Assembly (NCBI GenBank): GCA_027030425.1
Contig: JALVEW010000056.1
Location: 1-39,850, forward strand
Direction of reading: 5' to 3'
Origin: Sedimenticola sp.
GTDB lineage: Bacteria; Pseudomonadota; Gammaproteobacteria; Chromatiales; Chromatiaceae
Length of the DNA stretch: 39,850 nucleotides
Numbering within the stretch: position 1 is the stretch's first letter; every line of letters begins with the position of its first letter. The position numbers were made by a program, and so were the translations under genes. Below the pieces are notes generated by a model. That model was not told the origin of the DNA. It saw nothing but the letters and a program-made list of their open reading frames with translations, and made no database searches. Positions 6,267 to 18,058 of this stretch are shown one piece after another.

Positions 6267-8561
6267 ATGAACATCCAGAAACGCATTGCCGAAGAACTTG
6301 GCGTGTCACCCCAGCAGGTGGCCGCTGCAATAGACCTGCTGGACGAAGGCGCCACGGTTCCCTTCATCGCCCGCTACCGCAAGGAAGCCACCCAGGGACT
6401 GGACGATGCCCAGCTGCGCCAGCTCGAGGAGCGCCTGGTCTATCTGCGCGAGCTGGAAGAACGGCGGGCTGCCGTCATCAAATCCATCGAGGAACAGGAC
6501 AAGATGACACCGGAGCTGGAGCAGGCCCTGCGGGAGGCCGACACCAAAGCCCGGCTGGAAGACCTCTACCTGCCCTACAAGCCCAAACGCCGCACCAAGG
6601 CCCAGATTGCCCGGGAGGCCGGCCTGGAACCCCTGGCCTCCGCGCTGCTGGAGAACCCGGATCTGCTCCCCGAGGAAGCAGCCAAGGCCTACCTAAACCC
6701 CGACAAGGGCGTAGCGGATGTTGCCGCCGCTCTGGACGGCGCCAGGCAGATACTCATGGAGCGCTTTGCCGAGGATGCCGAGCTGCTGGGCGAGCTGCGC
6801 GAATACCTGTGGGAGCACGGCCTGCTGCGCAGCCGGGTTATGACCGGCAAGGCGCAGGAGGCGGAGAAATTCCGGGACTATTTCGAATATGAAGAACCCC
6901 TGAAAAAGATCCCATCCCATCGCGCCCTGGCCCTGTTTCGCGGACAAAGCCTGGGACTGCTGTCCCTGGAGCTGGTGGTAGACGAAGACAGCCCGGCACC
7001 CTCACCGGCGGAATCCCGCATCGCGGCCCGTTTCGACATCCGTCATGCTGGCCGCCCGGCGGACGACTGGCTGGCGCTGGCAGTGCGCTGGGCGTGGAAA
7101 ATCAAGATATTCACCCGTCTGGACCTGGACCTGAAGATGCGCCTGCGGGAAATGGCCGAGGAAGCCGCCATCGGCGTATTCGCCGCCAACCTCAAGGATC
7201 TGCTGCTGGCGGCCCCGGCAGGCTTTCACGCCATCATGGGGCTGGATCCTGGCATACGCACGGGCGTGAAGGTGGCCCTCATCGACGCCACGGGCAAAGT
7301 GCTGGCCACCGACACCATCTATCCCCACCCGCCCCGCAATCAGTGGGACGAATCCATCGAGCGCCTGGCCAGGCTGGCCCGGGAGCACCGCATTTCCCTG
7401 GTGAGCATCGGCAATGGCACGGCCTCCCGGGAGACGGAAAAGCTGGTCAGGGAGCTGGCCCGGCGCCACCCGGAACTGGGCCTGCGCCAGCTGGTGGTGA
7501 GCGAAGCCGGCGCCTCGGTTTATTCCGCCTCGGAACTGGCCGGCGCGGAGCTGCCGGAGCTGGATGTTTCCCTGCGTGGCGCCGTGTCCATCGCCCGGCG
7601 CCTGCAGGATCCTCTGGCGGAGCTGGTGAAAATCGACCCCAAGTCCATCGGCGTGGGCCAGTACCAGCATGACGTGAACCAGAACCGCCTGGCCCGCACC
7701 CTGAACGCCGTGGTGGAAGACTGCGTGAACGCCGTGGGGGTGGATGTGAACACCGCCTCCCCCGCCCTGCTGGAGCAGGTTTCCGGCCTGAGCCGGGCCG
7801 TGGCGGACAACATCGTGGCCTTCCGCAACGAAAACGGCCCCTACCGCAGCCGCAAGGAACTGCTGAAAGTGCCCAGGCTGGGGGCCAAGACCTATGAGCA
7901 GGCCGCCGGTTTTTTGCGCATACCCGAGGCGGACAATCCTCTGGACAGCTCCGCCGTGCATCCGGAAGCTTATGAAGTGGCCGAGCGCATCGCCCAACAC
8001 AATGGCAGGAAGGTAAGGGATCTCATCGGCGACACGGCCTTCCTGCGCAAGCTGAATCCCCGGGACTATGTGGATGAGCGTTTCGGCCTGCCCACGGTGG
8101 TTGACATCCTGGCGGAGCTGGAAAAGCCGGGGCGTGACCCCCGCCCGGAATTCAAGACCGCCAGTTTCAGCGAGGGCGTGGAAAAGATTACGGACCTGGA
8201 ACCCGGAATGATCCTGGAAGGCGTGGTGAGCAACGTGGCGGATTTTGGCGCCTTCGTGGACATTGGCGTGCATCAGGACGGCCTGGTGCACATCTCCGCC
8301 ATGTCCAAGCGTTTCGTAAAACATCCCCGGGACGTGGTGAAGACGGGTGAGGTCGTCAAGGTCAAGGTCATGGCCGTGGATGCCGAGCGCAAGCGCATCT
8401 CCCTGAGCATGCGTCTGGACGATGACCCCCACCGGGTAGCCACACCGGCCAAACCAGCACACAAGCCGCGCGGAAAGTCCGGCAATACGTCTCAGCCCTC
8501 CAAGGGAACCATGGCCGGCGCTTTTCGGCAGGCCATGAAAAAAAACGCGGGCGCAGACTGA
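6267..8561 (+). CDS. tex: Tex family RNA-binding transcription accessory protein
   Basis: The 764-residue protein has the usual Tex length and order: an N-terminal helical domain ([40 protein letters not shown]), a YqgF-like RNase H fold around [21 protein letters not shown], helix-hairpin-helix repeats ([20 protein letters not shown] and the following [21 protein letters not shown]), and a C-terminal S1 RNA-binding domain from about residue 645 ([21 protein letters not shown]). The basic tail is Lys-rich. Tex is a cytoplasmic nucleic-acid-binding factor related to eukaryotic Spt6. ATG 6267 fits the family N-terminus; upstream in-frame codons run back through the terminator and the tRNA gene and are not real. 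It converges with the clsC-type gene. Confidence 0.96.
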   Translation: MNIQKRIAEELGVSPQQVAAAIDLLDEGATVPFIARYRKEATQGLDDAQLRQLEERLVYLRELEERRAAVIKSIEEQDKMTPELEQALREADTKARLEDLYLPYKPKRRTKAQIAREAGLEPLASALLENPDLLPEEAAKAYLNPDKGVADVAAALDGARQILMERFAEDAELLGELREYLWEHGLLRSRVMTGKAQEAEKFRDYFEYEEPLKKIPSHRALALFRGQSLGLLSLELVVDEDSPAPSPAESRIAARFDIRHAGRPADDWLALAVRWAWKIKIFTRLDLDLKMRLREMAEEAAIGVFAANLKDLLLAAPAGFHAIMGLDPGIRTGVKVALIDATGKVLATDTIYPHPPRNQWDESIERLARLAREHRISLVSIGNGTASRETEKLVRELARRHPELGLRQLVVSEAGASVYSASELAGAELPELDVSLRGAVSIARRLQDPLAELVKIDPKSIGVGQYQHDVNQNRLARTLNAVVEDCVNAVGVDVNTASPALLEQVSGLSRAVADNIVAFRNENGPYRSRKELLKVPRLGAKTYEQAAGFLRIPEADNPLDSSAVHPEAYEVAERIAQHNGRKVRDLIGDTAFLRKLNPRDYVDERFGLPTVVDILAELEKPGRDPRPEFKTASFSEGVEKITDLEPGMILEGVVSNVADFGAFVDIGVHQDGLVHISAMSKRFVKHPRDVVKTGEVVKVKVMAVDAERKRISLSMRLDDDPHRVATPAKPAHKPRGKSGNTSQPSKGTMAGAFRQAMKKNAGAD

Positions 8562-8601
8562 GAAGAACAGGCGGAACGGCTGCCGAACCCTCCCAACCTG
8601 C

Positions 8602-10161
8602 TCAAATCTGGGATTCGATGGGCAGCCAGCGCATGAACGAAATACCAAGGCGGCGCCAGAAACCGGTCATGGGCTCGCTGGTCCAGGTGACGGGTTTTCC
8701 ATCCACATAGCCGTGCCACAACAGCTGCTCACGGCCATCCTCCGTGGGCAACAATTCCAGCCGGAAGGCGGCCCTGTCGATTTTCCGGTCATATTCCCCG
8801 GCAATTTTCCGCGCCAGCTCCGGGGATTGGATCAATACACCGATTTCCGTGTTCTGACTGACCGAACGCGGATCCAGATTCATGGAGCCGATGAACACCA
8901 GCTCTCTGTCCACCACGAAGGCCTTGGCATGCAGACTGGACTTGGAACTGCCAATACGGTCTTTCTTTTTCGCCTCGCGTTCTTCCGGCGTGGTCAGTTT
9001 ATTCAGTTCCCGCAAGTCTACACCCGCCCTCAGCAGGGCCTTGCGGTAACGGACATATCCCGCATGGACGATACTCACGTCCGTGGAAGCCAGAGAATTG
9101 GTCAGTATCTTCACCTCCACGCCTTTCTCCCGAAGTTTTCGCAGGAAGGCTACTCCTGCTTTCCCCGGAACGAAATAAGGTGACAGGATAATCACCTCCT
9201 TCCTTGCATCGGCCATATAAGGCCTGATTTTTGGAAGCATTTGAAAGGCCGCATCACCCACGGGGCGCAACAGTTTTTCCGGTGGATCGGCGATGACCCG
9301 GGCCGGCGCCCAGGCCCAGCGAACCGCACGGGTAGCGATGTCTTTTGCCAGCGTGGAATTCTTCAGGCGACGCAAATAGGCCGAGTCGCTCATCTTCGCG
9401 TATTTTTCCTCCAGCGCCTCCCTGAACCCGGAAAGATCGCCTTCGGCAGGGGCCCCGTCCACCAGGGCCGATATGGGATAGGCCAGCTCGCTGTTCCAAT
9501 AACTGTCGAAAGACCGGGAAACCTCCCCGGCCACAGGCCCCAGACCCAGGACGTCCATATCCTGAAAGTCCAGCTCGGGGTCGCGGCTGAAGTATTCATC
9601 GCCGATATTCCTGCCGCCGAGAATGGTGGCCTGTCCGTCCACGGTAAAGGACTTGTTGTGGGCCCGTCGGGTTTGCCGGCCGAAGCCTGTCACATACTGC
9701 CAGAGGCGCCCGACATTTCTTCCGAAGGGATTGAACAGGCGCACCTCGATATTGGGATGGGCATCGAAACGGGCAATATCCAGATCCCGCCTTCCCTCAT
9801 TGATGTCATCCAGCAGGATGCGCACCCGAACCCCTCTTTCAGCAGCTTTCCACAGCTCATGGACAAACAGCGTTCCCACATGATCGCCATGAATCATGTA
9901 GTACTGAACATCGATAGTTTTCTCCGCAAGGCGCGCCAACACAGCCCGGGCGACGAAGGCATCCAAACCCTTGTCCAACAGGAGGAAGGCGGATTCTCCG
10001 GGCTGTCTTCCCGGGTCACTGCGCCAGACCTTTCCCAGAATGGTCCGGTCTCCATCTGATATGGCATGAGATACCGGCTTGTCTACCTGCTCCGGCAGGA
10101 CGGCGCAAGCCGACAGGACGAACGACAGCAACAGAGCGAAGGGAAAGACGAGACAGCGCAT
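8602..10161 (-). CDS. clsC: Phospholipase D family lipoprotein, ClsC-type cardiolipin synthase
   Basis: The 519-residue protein has a lipoprotein signal with cleavage before Cys19 (FVLSAC) and two HKD motifs of the PLD superfamily: His168-Asn-Lys170-(x4)-Asp175 and His411-Ala-Lys413-(x4)-Asp418, each followed by the expected G(G/S)xN segment. The overall pattern is that of ClsC (YmdC), which in E. coli makes cardiolipin from phosphatidylglycerol and phosphatidylethanolamine. A lipid anchor fits an enzyme acting at the membrane. It is the last gene of the mscS-patatin-clsA-clsC operon, starting 19 bases after the clsA-type stop. A different phosphatidyl-transfer specificity is possible; the symbol is by resemblance. 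Confidence 0.85.
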   Translation of the reverse strand: MRCLVFPFALLLSFVLSACAVLPEQVDKPVSHAISDGDRTILGKVWRSDPGRQPGESAFLLLDKGLDAFVARAVLARLAEKTIDVQYYMIHGDHVGTLFVHELWKAAERGVRVRILLDDINEGRRDLDIARFDAHPNIEVRLFNPFGRNVGRLWQYVTGFGRQTRRAHNKSFTVDGQATILGGRNIGDEYFSRDPELDFQDMDVLGLGPVAGEVSRSFDSYWNSELAYPISALVDGAPAEGDLSGFREALEEKYAKMSDSAYLRRLKNSTLAKDIATRAVRWAWAPARVIADPPEKLLRPVGDAAFQMLPKIRPYMADARKEVIILSPYFVPGKAGVAFLRKLREKGVEVKILTNSLASTDVSIVHAGYVRYRKALLRAGVDLRELNKLTTPEEREAKKKDRIGSSKSSLHAKAFVVDRELVFIGSMNLDPRSVSQNTEIGVLIQSPELARKIAGEYDRKIDRAAFRLELLPTEDGREQLLWHGYVDGKPVTWTSEPMTGFWRRLGISFMRWLPIESQI

Positions 10162-10180
10162 ATCGATTTCTCCTGGGCCG

Positions 10181-11611
10181 CTACAGCACCGGGGACAAGA
10201 GCGCGCTTCCCCTGGCTTTCAGGCGTTCCCAGAAATTCTCTCCTGCGAGATCATAATCCGTCAATTCCGTGGAATGCGCCAGGTCCCGCTGCAACATTTC
10301 CTCCACCCTGGCGGCGAAAGCCTTGTCGGCAATGGCGCCAGTTACTTCAAAATTCAGGCGGAAGGAGCGGTTGTCGAAATTCACCGTGCCAATCAGCGAG
10401 ATGCCATCATCAATCAGAATGGTCTTCTGGTGCATGAAGCCCTTTTCGTAGTAGTAGATTCGAGCACCCATGCCCGCCAGGCTGCTCAGGTAGACATTGG
10501 CGGCATGGCGCACGAACCAGTTGTCATTGATTCGTGGGGTAATGATGCGCACGTCCACGCCTCGCAGCAGAGCCAGTTCCAGGGCCACGGTGGTGGCTTC
10601 ATCGGGAATGAAATAGGGCGTGGCAATCCAGATGCGCTTTCTGGCGGCATTGAGGGCCGTGGTAAAGAACAGGCTTGCGGTTTCCAAATCATCGGCGGGA
10701 CCGGAACCCAGGACGAGAACGTCCATGCCTTCACCAGGCTTCAGCCCCGGCGCGGGCGCCGGCTTCCAGTTCAGCTGCTGGAGCAGTTTCTTGTCCGCCC
10801 AATACCAATCCGACCAAAACACGGACTGGGCGACCAGGGACACCGGACCCTGTATATGGAGATGGGTGTCCCGCCAGGGGCTGAGTTTTGGATCCCGCCC
10901 CAGGTATTCATCCCCGATATTCAAGCCTCCTATCCAGGCTTCCCGCCCATCGACGACCAGAATCTTGCGGTGATTCCGGAAATTGATCTGGAAACGGTTC
11001 CACTTCCCCTGAGTGGTGTTGAACGGAATGATGGGTATGCCTGCCGCGCGAAAATCCCCCAACCAGGCATCTGGTAGATTGCCGCTGCCCAGCTCATCGT
11101 AAAGCACATGCACCCGCACACCCTCGGCGGCTTTTTCCATGAGCAATTTCTTGAAACGATCACCACTTCCATCGGCGCGCAGAATATAGAACTGGAACAA
11201 GACATAATCCCGGGCACGCCTGATGCCCTCCTCCATGCTGGCATAGGTTTCCGCGCCATCGATGAGCAGTGCCACCTGATTGCCCGACATGAAGGATGAC
11301 CGGGACAAGGTACGGATAGCACGGTAGGCTGGAAAATCGTCCGGCTCATGAACGACATGGCGGTCGAAGGCTTCATGCACTTTTTCCTGAATCTCAGCCA
11401 TGTCCAGATTGCAATCCTTCATGGCATTCACATATCCGACAAACTTGCTGCGCCCCAATACCCAGTAGGCCGGCACGGCAATCACCGACAGGGTATTGAG
11501 ACTCACCACCCAGGCGATGGCCCCCTGGGCGGTGCGGGTATTGAGAATGGCATGAAGGGAACTGGCCAGTCCGGCAAGCTGAAAGAACAGAAAGAAAAGG
11601 GATAACATCAT
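10181..11611 (-). CDS. cls: Cardiolipin synthase (ClsA type)
   Basis: This 476-residue protein has the ClsA plan: two N-terminal membrane segments (about residues 2-20 and 30-52), then two PLD domains with HKD motifs at His214-Lys216-Asp221 (NHRKILVVDGREAWIGGLN) and His394-Lys396-Asp401 (MHQKTILIDDGISLIGTVN). It condenses two phosphatidylglycerol molecules, or a related pair, to cardiolipin at the inner membrane. The ATG overlaps the stop of the patatin gene (TCATCAT read on the plus strand, i.e. ATGATGA), so the two are translationally coupled. Having two cardiolipin synthases of different type in one operon is notable. Confidence 0.92.
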   Translation of the reverse strand: MMLSLFFLFFQLAGLASSLHAILNTRTAQGAIAWVVSLNTLSVIAVPAYWVLGRSKFVGYVNAMKDCNLDMAEIQEKVHEAFDRHVVHEPDDFPAYRAIRTLSRSSFMSGNQVALLIDGAETYASMEEGIRRARDYVLFQFYILRADGSGDRFKKLLMEKAAEGVRVHVLYDELGSGNLPDAWLGDFRAAGIPIIPFNTTQGKWNRFQINFRNHRKILVVDGREAWIGGLNIGDEYLGRDPKLSPWRDTHLHIQGPVSLVAQSVFWSDWYWADKKLLQQLNWKPAPAPGLKPGEGMDVLVLGSGPADDLETASLFFTTALNAARKRIWIATPYFIPDEATTVALELALLRGVDVRIITPRINDNWFVRHAANVYLSSLAGMGARIYYYEKGFMHQKTILIDDGISLIGTVNFDNRSFRLNFEVTGAIADKAFAARVEEMLQRDLAHSTELTDYDLAGENFWERLKARGSALLSPVL

Positions 11612-13023
11612 GGTGACGGCGTCACCGGCGTCGCGCCAAGATCACGCAGCAACCGCTTGAACTCCGGGTTATTGCGCAACATGCGCCGGGCCAGGGAAAT
11701 CAGGCGATCGGCCTGTTCCCGCTCCAGCGAAAAGCTGGTGGGAATCTTGTTGAAATACACCCGCTCCTGTTCATCCTGGATGTCCGTCGCATCGATGTCG
11801 ATGTAATAGGATTCCACGGGATATCCCGTGGCCGAGGAAAGCGTTTTTGCCCACTGCATCAACTCTTCCTTGAGCAGTGAATTGGTCTCGGTGTTGTACA
11901 GGTGAAGCTGCATGTCCGTGACCACGGTCAATGTATCTGAAAGGGAAGGCAACACCAGGCTCTTGCCGATATCCGTCACAGAGGTTACCGACGCATTCAC
12001 CACGATAACCACGATACGCTTGGGCGGCGGTTTTGAATGGGATGAGCGTTGATACATCTTGAGAACGCCTCCAGACAAACCAACGTTACGCAGCAGGGTT
12101 CGCAAGCCCAGGTTATCGGTGATGCCGCCGTCCACCAGCGTGGCATAAGGAGGATTGTTCTTGTCGAGATAGAAATTCAGGGAATCCACCGCTTCCATGA
12201 GGCGCTGGTCATCTTTTTTCCGCGCCGTCTCCTCTGCTTCCCGCAGCCACTGCGGCTTGGACAAATTGCAGTCATCATGCCGCTTGATCAGAATGGGCGC
12301 AAACAGCACAGGCACCGCGGACGACGCGGCCACCGCCCGGGCGACCTTGAAATCCGAAAGATCGGAACAGAGGAAATCAAATTGAGGCTGAATGAAAATG
12401 AACTGACTTCTGGAGTTCAAGTCCGAGGCATTGATGAGAATAAAGGGGCCGGGGGAACGGGCCAGGTCAGCAAAGGTCTTGCCCCGGAAAATGTTTTTGT
12501 CATAGTAACGGATGGCTACTTCCGTTCGGCTTTCCGTGGAGAACAGGCGGCGCAGCATGTCCACCAGACCGAGAACCAGATCAGTCAATTCCCCTTGAAC
12601 ATCCTTGTAGAGAAAAATCTCCCGGAAATCCTCAAAAATACGGTCACCGAACAGGCCGTAGTACGCCGAGGTGAAACTGCCGCCGGAAACAGAGCTGATT
12701 CTGTCCACCTCGTCCAGCAACCGGGTCTTGCCCCCGTTCAAGCGGGTATCCCTCAGCTCTTCCAATACACCATAAGACATGGCCGCCGCCCTGGTGCCTC
12801 CTCCGGAAAAGGCCAGCACCACCAGGGTGTCACCCAGGGGGTGGGTTCTGTCATGATGGGAAGCGGAATAACGGGGCTGAACGGAGGCCAAATCCGTCGC
12901 CGGCCGGTTTTCCACCTTGCCGATAGAGGAACAGCCCGACAGCAGCATGGCAAATGCCGCCGCAAGGAGGCCCCATGTGCTTCGACTCGGCGCCGATTTC
13001 CTGTCAGACTGTCTTGTGTTCAT
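11608..13023 (-). CDS. Patatin-like phospholipase lipoprotein
   Basis: The 471-residue product begins with a lipoprotein signal (lipobox LLSGC, Cys31). The patatin domain has the oxyanion-hole stretch FSGGGTRAAAMSYG (72-85), the nucleophile region SSVSGGS with Ser113, and the catalytic Asp298 in LVDGGITDN; AASSAVPVLFAP (232-243) is also typical. Patatins hydrolyse acyl chains from phospholipids. I start at ATG 13023, which gives the lipoprotein signal; an upstream extension would lie inside mscS. It overlaps the 3' end of mscS by 20 bases and the start of clsA by 4, so the three are one transcript. Likely role: releasing fatty acids or reshaping phospholipids next to cardiolipin synthesis (inference). 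Confidence 0.9.
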   Translation of the reverse strand: MNTRQSDRKSAPSRSTWGLLAAAFAMLLSGCSSIGKVENRPATDLASVQPRYSASHHDRTHPLGDTLVVLAFSGGGTRAAAMSYGVLEELRDTRLNGGKTRLLDEVDRISSVSGGSFTSAYYGLFGDRIFEDFREIFLYKDVQGELTDLVLGLVDMLRRLFSTESRTEVAIRYYDKNIFRGKTFADLARSPGPFILINASDLNSRSQFIFIQPQFDFLCSDLSDFKVARAVAASSAVPVLFAPILIKRHDDCNLSKPQWLREAEETARKKDDQRLMEAVDSLNFYLDKNNPPYATLVDGGITDNLGLRTLLRNVGLSGGVLKMYQRSSHSKPPPKRIVVIVVNASVTSVTDIGKSLVLPSLSDTLTVVTDMQLHLYNTETNSLLKEELMQWAKTLSSATGYPVESYYIDIDATDIQDEQERVYFNKIPTSFSLEREQADRLISLARRMLRNNPEFKRLLRDLGATPVTPSP

Positions 13024-13906
13024 ACAGATGAACATCCCGCTGTGGATAAGGTATGCCAATACCGGCTTCATCCAGGCGCAGCTTGACCTTCTCGTTGGCA
13101 TCGTAAAACACGCTCCAGTAATCCGGGGCATTCACCCAGACACGCACGAAGAAATTCACGCTGCTGTCCGCCAGTTCACCTACGACAATCTGCGGTTCCG
13201 GATCCTTGAGCACACGTTCATCCTCATCGACGATGTCCTGGAGTATGGCGCGGGTTTCCTTCAGGTCCGCATCATAGGATACCCCAACCACCAGGTCCAC
13301 ACGCCTGGTCTTCTGGGTGGAATAGTTGATGATATTGTCATTGCCCAGCTTGGCGTTGGGCACGATGATGGTCTTGTTGTCAGGGGTTCTCAGGGTGGTG
13401 GTGAATATCTGGATGGCATCCACCTTGCCGGTAACGCCGGCGGCCTCGATGACATCCCCGACCTTGAACGGGCGAAAGATAATGAGCAGGAACCCGGCGG
13501 CGAAATTGGCCAAGGAGCCTTGCAGCGCCAGGCCGATGGCCAGACCCGCGGCACCCAGAACCGCCAGGAAGGAGGTGGTCTGAATGCCCACCTGCCCCAG
13601 GGCCGTCATGACCACGAAGACCATGAGACCGATATAGACCATGCTGGCGGCAAAGCCCGTCACCATGGGGTCCACATCCGCCCTGTTCATGAGCCGCACC
13701 ACGATGCGCCTCAACCACTTGGCCAGCATCTTTCCGATGAAGAAGATGGCAATGGCGGCGAGCACCCTGGGACCATACTGGATCAGCAACTCCTTGCCCA
13801 TCTCCAGAAGCCGGGCCGCATGTCCCGGTTCCATGAGCTGACCCATTTCCTTCACAACGTCTATTGGAGGAGCTGGCGCGGCTTCTGTTGCGCCTTCTGC
13901 TGCCAT
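13004..13906 (-). CDS. mscS: Small-conductance mechanosensitive channel, MscS family
   Basis: The 300-residue protein has the length and topology of E. coli MscS: a first membrane segment near residues 45-60, a second at about 85-105 and the Gly/Ala-rich pore helix TM3 ([34 protein letters not shown]), then the beta domain (VGDVIEAAGVTGKVDAIQIFTTTLRTPDNKTIIVPNAKL) and C-terminal alpha-beta domain. It releases solutes upon hypo-osmotic shock. A clear AGGAG lies seven bases before ATG 13906. It is the first gene of the operon with a phospholipase and two cardiolipin synthases, linking membrane tension to lipid composition (inference). Confidence 0.93.
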   Translation of the reverse strand: MAAEGATEAAPAPPIDVVKEMGQLMEPGHAARLLEMGKELLIQYGPRVLAAIAIFFIGKMLAKWLRRIVVRLMNRADVDPMVTGFAASMVYIGLMVFVVMTALGQVGIQTTSFLAVLGAAGLAIGLALQGSLANFAAGFLLIIFRPFKVGDVIEAAGVTGKVDAIQIFTTTLRTPDNKTIIVPNAKLGNDNIINYSTQKTRRVDLVVGVSYDADLKETRAILQDIVDEDERVLKDPEPQIVVGELADSSVNFFVRVWVNAPDYWSVFYDANEKVKLRLDEAGIGIPYPQRDVHLYEHKTV

Positions 13907-13961
13907 GATTGTTCTCCTTGATTGTCCCTGGTGGGCAACAGGTTTACCGTTGAGCCGCTAA

Positions 13962-14201
13962 CCCGAACATTTCACCCGGCCGCTTAAATAATATTCTAGC
14001 TTATTGTATTTCACGAAGAATTTTGATGGGCGGGGTCGGAGTCAAATGGGGAGGATGTTGGAAAGATCCCATGGCCATGGAACAGTTTGATCCTGTTCAT
14101 TGTAACAGTTTGGGTGGAATTTGACTCCGACCCCCATTACAAATCCGCACCTGAACGCCGATCCCGGCACGATCATCGCGTTCCCGGGTGAAATATTCGG
14201 G
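13962..14201. mobile_element. MITE-like element with CCCGAA(T/C)ATTTCACCCGG ends (family b, copy 1)
   Basis: The left end CCCGAACATTTCACCCGG (13962-13979) is inverted relative to the right end (14185-14201), which reads CCCGAATATTTCACCCG on the minus strand. The left about 65 bp resembles 37441-37505, and the right about 62 bp (14138-14199, minus strand) is almost identical, with 2 mismatches, to 37553-37614. There is no transposase inside, only a nested inverted repeat (14032-14134). It is best read as an internally deleted insertion sequence or MITE; the parent family cannot be named from the ends alone. Confidence 0.72.
14032..14134. repeat. Inverted repeat, 16-bp perfect arms (family a, copy 2), nested in the MITE
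   Basis: GGGGTCGGAGTCAAAT (14032-14047) and its exact reverse complement (14119-14134) flank a 71-bp loop unrelated to the loop of the copy at 315-386. It splits the family b element into its two ends, so it arrived later. Confidence 0.8.
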
Positions 14202-14234
14202 GTAGGATAGCGGTTTGCCGGCGATTCTGGCAAG

Positions 14235-14263
14235 AAAAAAGGGGGTGGTCATTGACCACCCCC
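14235..14263 (-). terminator. Rho-independent terminator of tRNA-Pro
   Basis: On the minus strand a perfect GGGGGTGGTC / GACCACCCCC stem with a 3-base loop is followed by six T residues, ten bases after the tRNA 3' end. Confidence 0.92.
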
Positions 14264-14272
14264 TCAGCTTGC

Positions 14273-14349
14273 TGGTCGGAGCGAGAGGATTCGAACCTCC
14301 GACCCCCACAACCCCATTGTGGTGCGCTACCAAGCTGCGCTACGCTCCG
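14273..14349 (-). tRNA. tRNA-Pro (anticodon GGG), CCA encoded
   Basis: On the minus strand the acceptor CGGAGCG pairs with CGCTCCG, followed by A and an encoded CCA. The anticodon stem CCACA/TGTGG encloses the loop ATGGGGT, giving anticodon GGG. D and T arms (GGTTCGAATCC) are normal. Confidence 0.97.
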
Positions 14350-14361
14350 TGAAGAGCGGGC

Positions 14362-14390
14362 ATGTTAGGCATGTAACGGCAAATTGTCAA
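14362..14390 (-). promoter_or_regulatory. Sigma-70 promoter of tRNA-Pro
   Basis: On the minus strand TTGACA (14385-14390), a 17-bp spacer and TAACAT (14362-14367). The -35 is a perfect consensus; the tRNA begins 12 bases after the -10. The -10 hexamer is the same as for the tRNA-Asn promoter. Confidence 0.85.
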
Positions 14391-14540
14391 CTCCTGTCGC
14401 CAGCGGAGCCGGGAGCACCTCATCTGAACGCCTCGCCACGGATGGCAAGGCTGGACTTTACGACGGAGAAGGAATTGCGAAGCCGTAAAGCCGCCCCAGA
14501 GTGTACAGAGATGTATTTACAGCGTTTTTCCGAGCAGACA

Positions 14541-15302
14541 TCACCCCTGCTGAGACCTGGATGACGTGCCCCCGCCGGCGGTGCCTTCCTCTTCCACCGA
14601 TTCCCAGCGTTCATCACGAAAATCCGCCATGGGCCGGCGAATCTCATGGGGTCGGAAACGGGACTTGTACGACATCTTTGGGCACTCTGGAATCCAGTAA
14701 CCCAAGTAGAGCCAGTTTTTTCCTTCCCTGATTGCCTGTGCTATCTGCTCCAGGATGGCGAAAGTGCCAAGAGAGCGCCGAGTCAGGTCCGGCCGGAAGA
14801 AAGTGTACACAGCGGACAGGCTATGAGGCATGACGTCGGTATAGGCCGCCGCCACCAGTTCACCGTCAAGGCGCATTTCCAGCAGCTGAACATCATTCCA
14901 GCCAGCGAGGAGAAATCTCCTGGTCTCTTCCCAACTGCTCTGCGCCATGGCGCCGCCGGCATGCCTGCCTTCCTGGTATTCGAGATACAACCGATACTGC
15001 TCGTCGGTCAGCTCCGCGGGCATCCATTCCAGGCGCAGATCACGGTTGCGCTTCATACAGCGGCGCTGACTCCGATCGGGCCTGAAACTTTCCACCGGAA
15101 TGCGCACCGCGTTACAGGAACGGCAGGAAACACACCAGGGGCGGTACACATGATCGCCGCTGCGGCGGTAACCCTGCTGCAGCAAGGCGTCATAAGTCGC
15201 CGGGTTCAGCCGCTCCTCATCCACCACCACGAGAGAGCGCGATTGCCTGCCAGGAAGGTAACTGCAGGAATGTTCCGGGGTAAGGCCCAGGCTCAGGCGC
15301 AT
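14541..15302 (-). CDS. bpt: Aspartate/glutamate leucyltransferase (Bpt, ATE family)
   Basis: The 253-residue protein carries the ATE N-terminal domain with [15 protein letters not shown] and [17 protein letters not shown] (Cys13, 57, 60, 63, the cysteine set of the family) and the C-terminal GNAT-like domain with [22 protein letters not shown] and [20 protein letters not shown]. Bpt transfers leucine from leucyl-tRNA to N-terminal Asp or Glu, producing an N-degron for ClpS/ClpAP. The C-terminal tail is Gly/Ser-rich. It overlaps the end of aat by ten bases, so both N-degron transferases are co-translated. In Pseudomonas-type genomes infA and clpA follow; here a tRNA-Pro follows instead. Confidence 0.95.
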   Translation of the reverse strand: MRLSLGLTPEHSCSYLPGRQSRSLVVVDEERLNPATYDALLQQGYRRSGDHVYRPWCVSCRSCNAVRIPVESFRPDRSQRRCMKRNRDLRLEWMPAELTDEQYRLYLEYQEGRHAGGAMAQSSWEETRRFLLAGWNDVQLLEMRLDGELVAAAYTDVMPHSLSAVYTFFRPDLTRRSLGTFAILEQIAQAIREGKNWLYLGYWIPECPKMSYKSRFRPHEIRRPMADFRDERWESVEEEGTAGGGTSSRSQQG

Positions 15303-15988
15303 ATGGCCTCCGAGGGAAACCGCACGGGTTTATCCAGCAACTTCCCCAGGTTGTCGAGAAAGCGCCGGCGGGGAATCAGGCGCGCACCAAGAGAAGCCAG
15401 GTGATCCGTGTACACTTGGCAATCCACGAGTTCGAAGCCGGCCTGTTCGATACTCCTGGTGAGATACACGAAGGCCACCTTGGAGGCATTGGATTCCCGG
15501 GCAAACATGGATTCACCAAAAAACACCCCCCCGAGAACATTGCCATAGAGACCTCCAACCAGCCTGCCGCCCCGCCAGGCTTCCACGGAATGGGCAATTC
15601 CCTGTTCATGCAGACTTTCCCAGGTCTTTATCATCTCCGCCGTCAACCAGGTGGCCGGGTCACCTTTTCGCGGCGCGGCGCAGGCACGTATCACCTGGCC
15701 GAATGCCTGATCGAAAGTGATGGAGAACCGTTCCTGACGCAACAGTTTACGCAGGCTGCGGCTGACATGCAGCTCACGGGGATAGAGCACCATGCGGGGA
15801 TCCGGGCTCCACCAGAGAATGGGCTGGGATTCGTCATACCAGGGAAAGATCCCCTGGCGGTAGGCCTGGACGACGCGCTCGGGCGACAGATCCCCACCGA
15901 CGGCCAACAGGCCGTCGGGATCCGTCTCCGCCATTTCCGGGTCGGGGAAAGGTTCCTGGGAAGAAGTGCCGTCCAGCAGGAACAGCAA
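15293..15988 (-). CDS. aat: Leucyl/phenylalanyl-tRNA-protein transferase
   Basis: The 231-residue protein matches Aat along its length: [21 protein letters not shown] near the N-terminus, [26 protein letters not shown], and [32 protein letters not shown]. It adds Leu or Phe from charged tRNA to N-terminal Arg or Lys, creating N-degrons. The start is TTG 15988; an in-frame ATG 54 bases later would remove the conserved FPDP part. GGAGAAG overlapping the trxB stop can serve as ribosome binding site, so translation follows from trxB, only three bases upstream. Confidence 0.95.
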   Translation of the reverse strand: MLFLLDGTSSQEPFPDPEMAETDPDGLLAVGGDLSPERVVQAYRQGIFPWYDESQPILWWSPDPRMVLYPRELHVSRSLRKLLRQERFSITFDQAFGQVIRACAAPRKGDPATWLTAEMIKTWESLHEQGIAHSVEAWRGGRLVGGLYGNVLGGVFFGESMFARESNASKVAFVYLTRSIEQAGFELVDCQVYTDHLASLGARLIPRRRFLDNLGKLLDKPVRFPSEAICA

Positions 15989-15991
15989 GCG

Positions 15992-18056
<2,065 letters not shown>

Positions 18057-18058
18057 CC

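Noticed and set aside
7002-8648. Open frame of 548 codons on the minus strand
   Set aside because: Antisense to tex, with a low-complexity His/Gly/Gln-rich translation.
13962-14201. Possible small RNA gene at the nested hairpins
   Set aside because: The matching ends elsewhere in the window and the perfect inverted arms fit mobile repeats better; no promoter pairs with a terminator here apart from those of tRNA-Pro.
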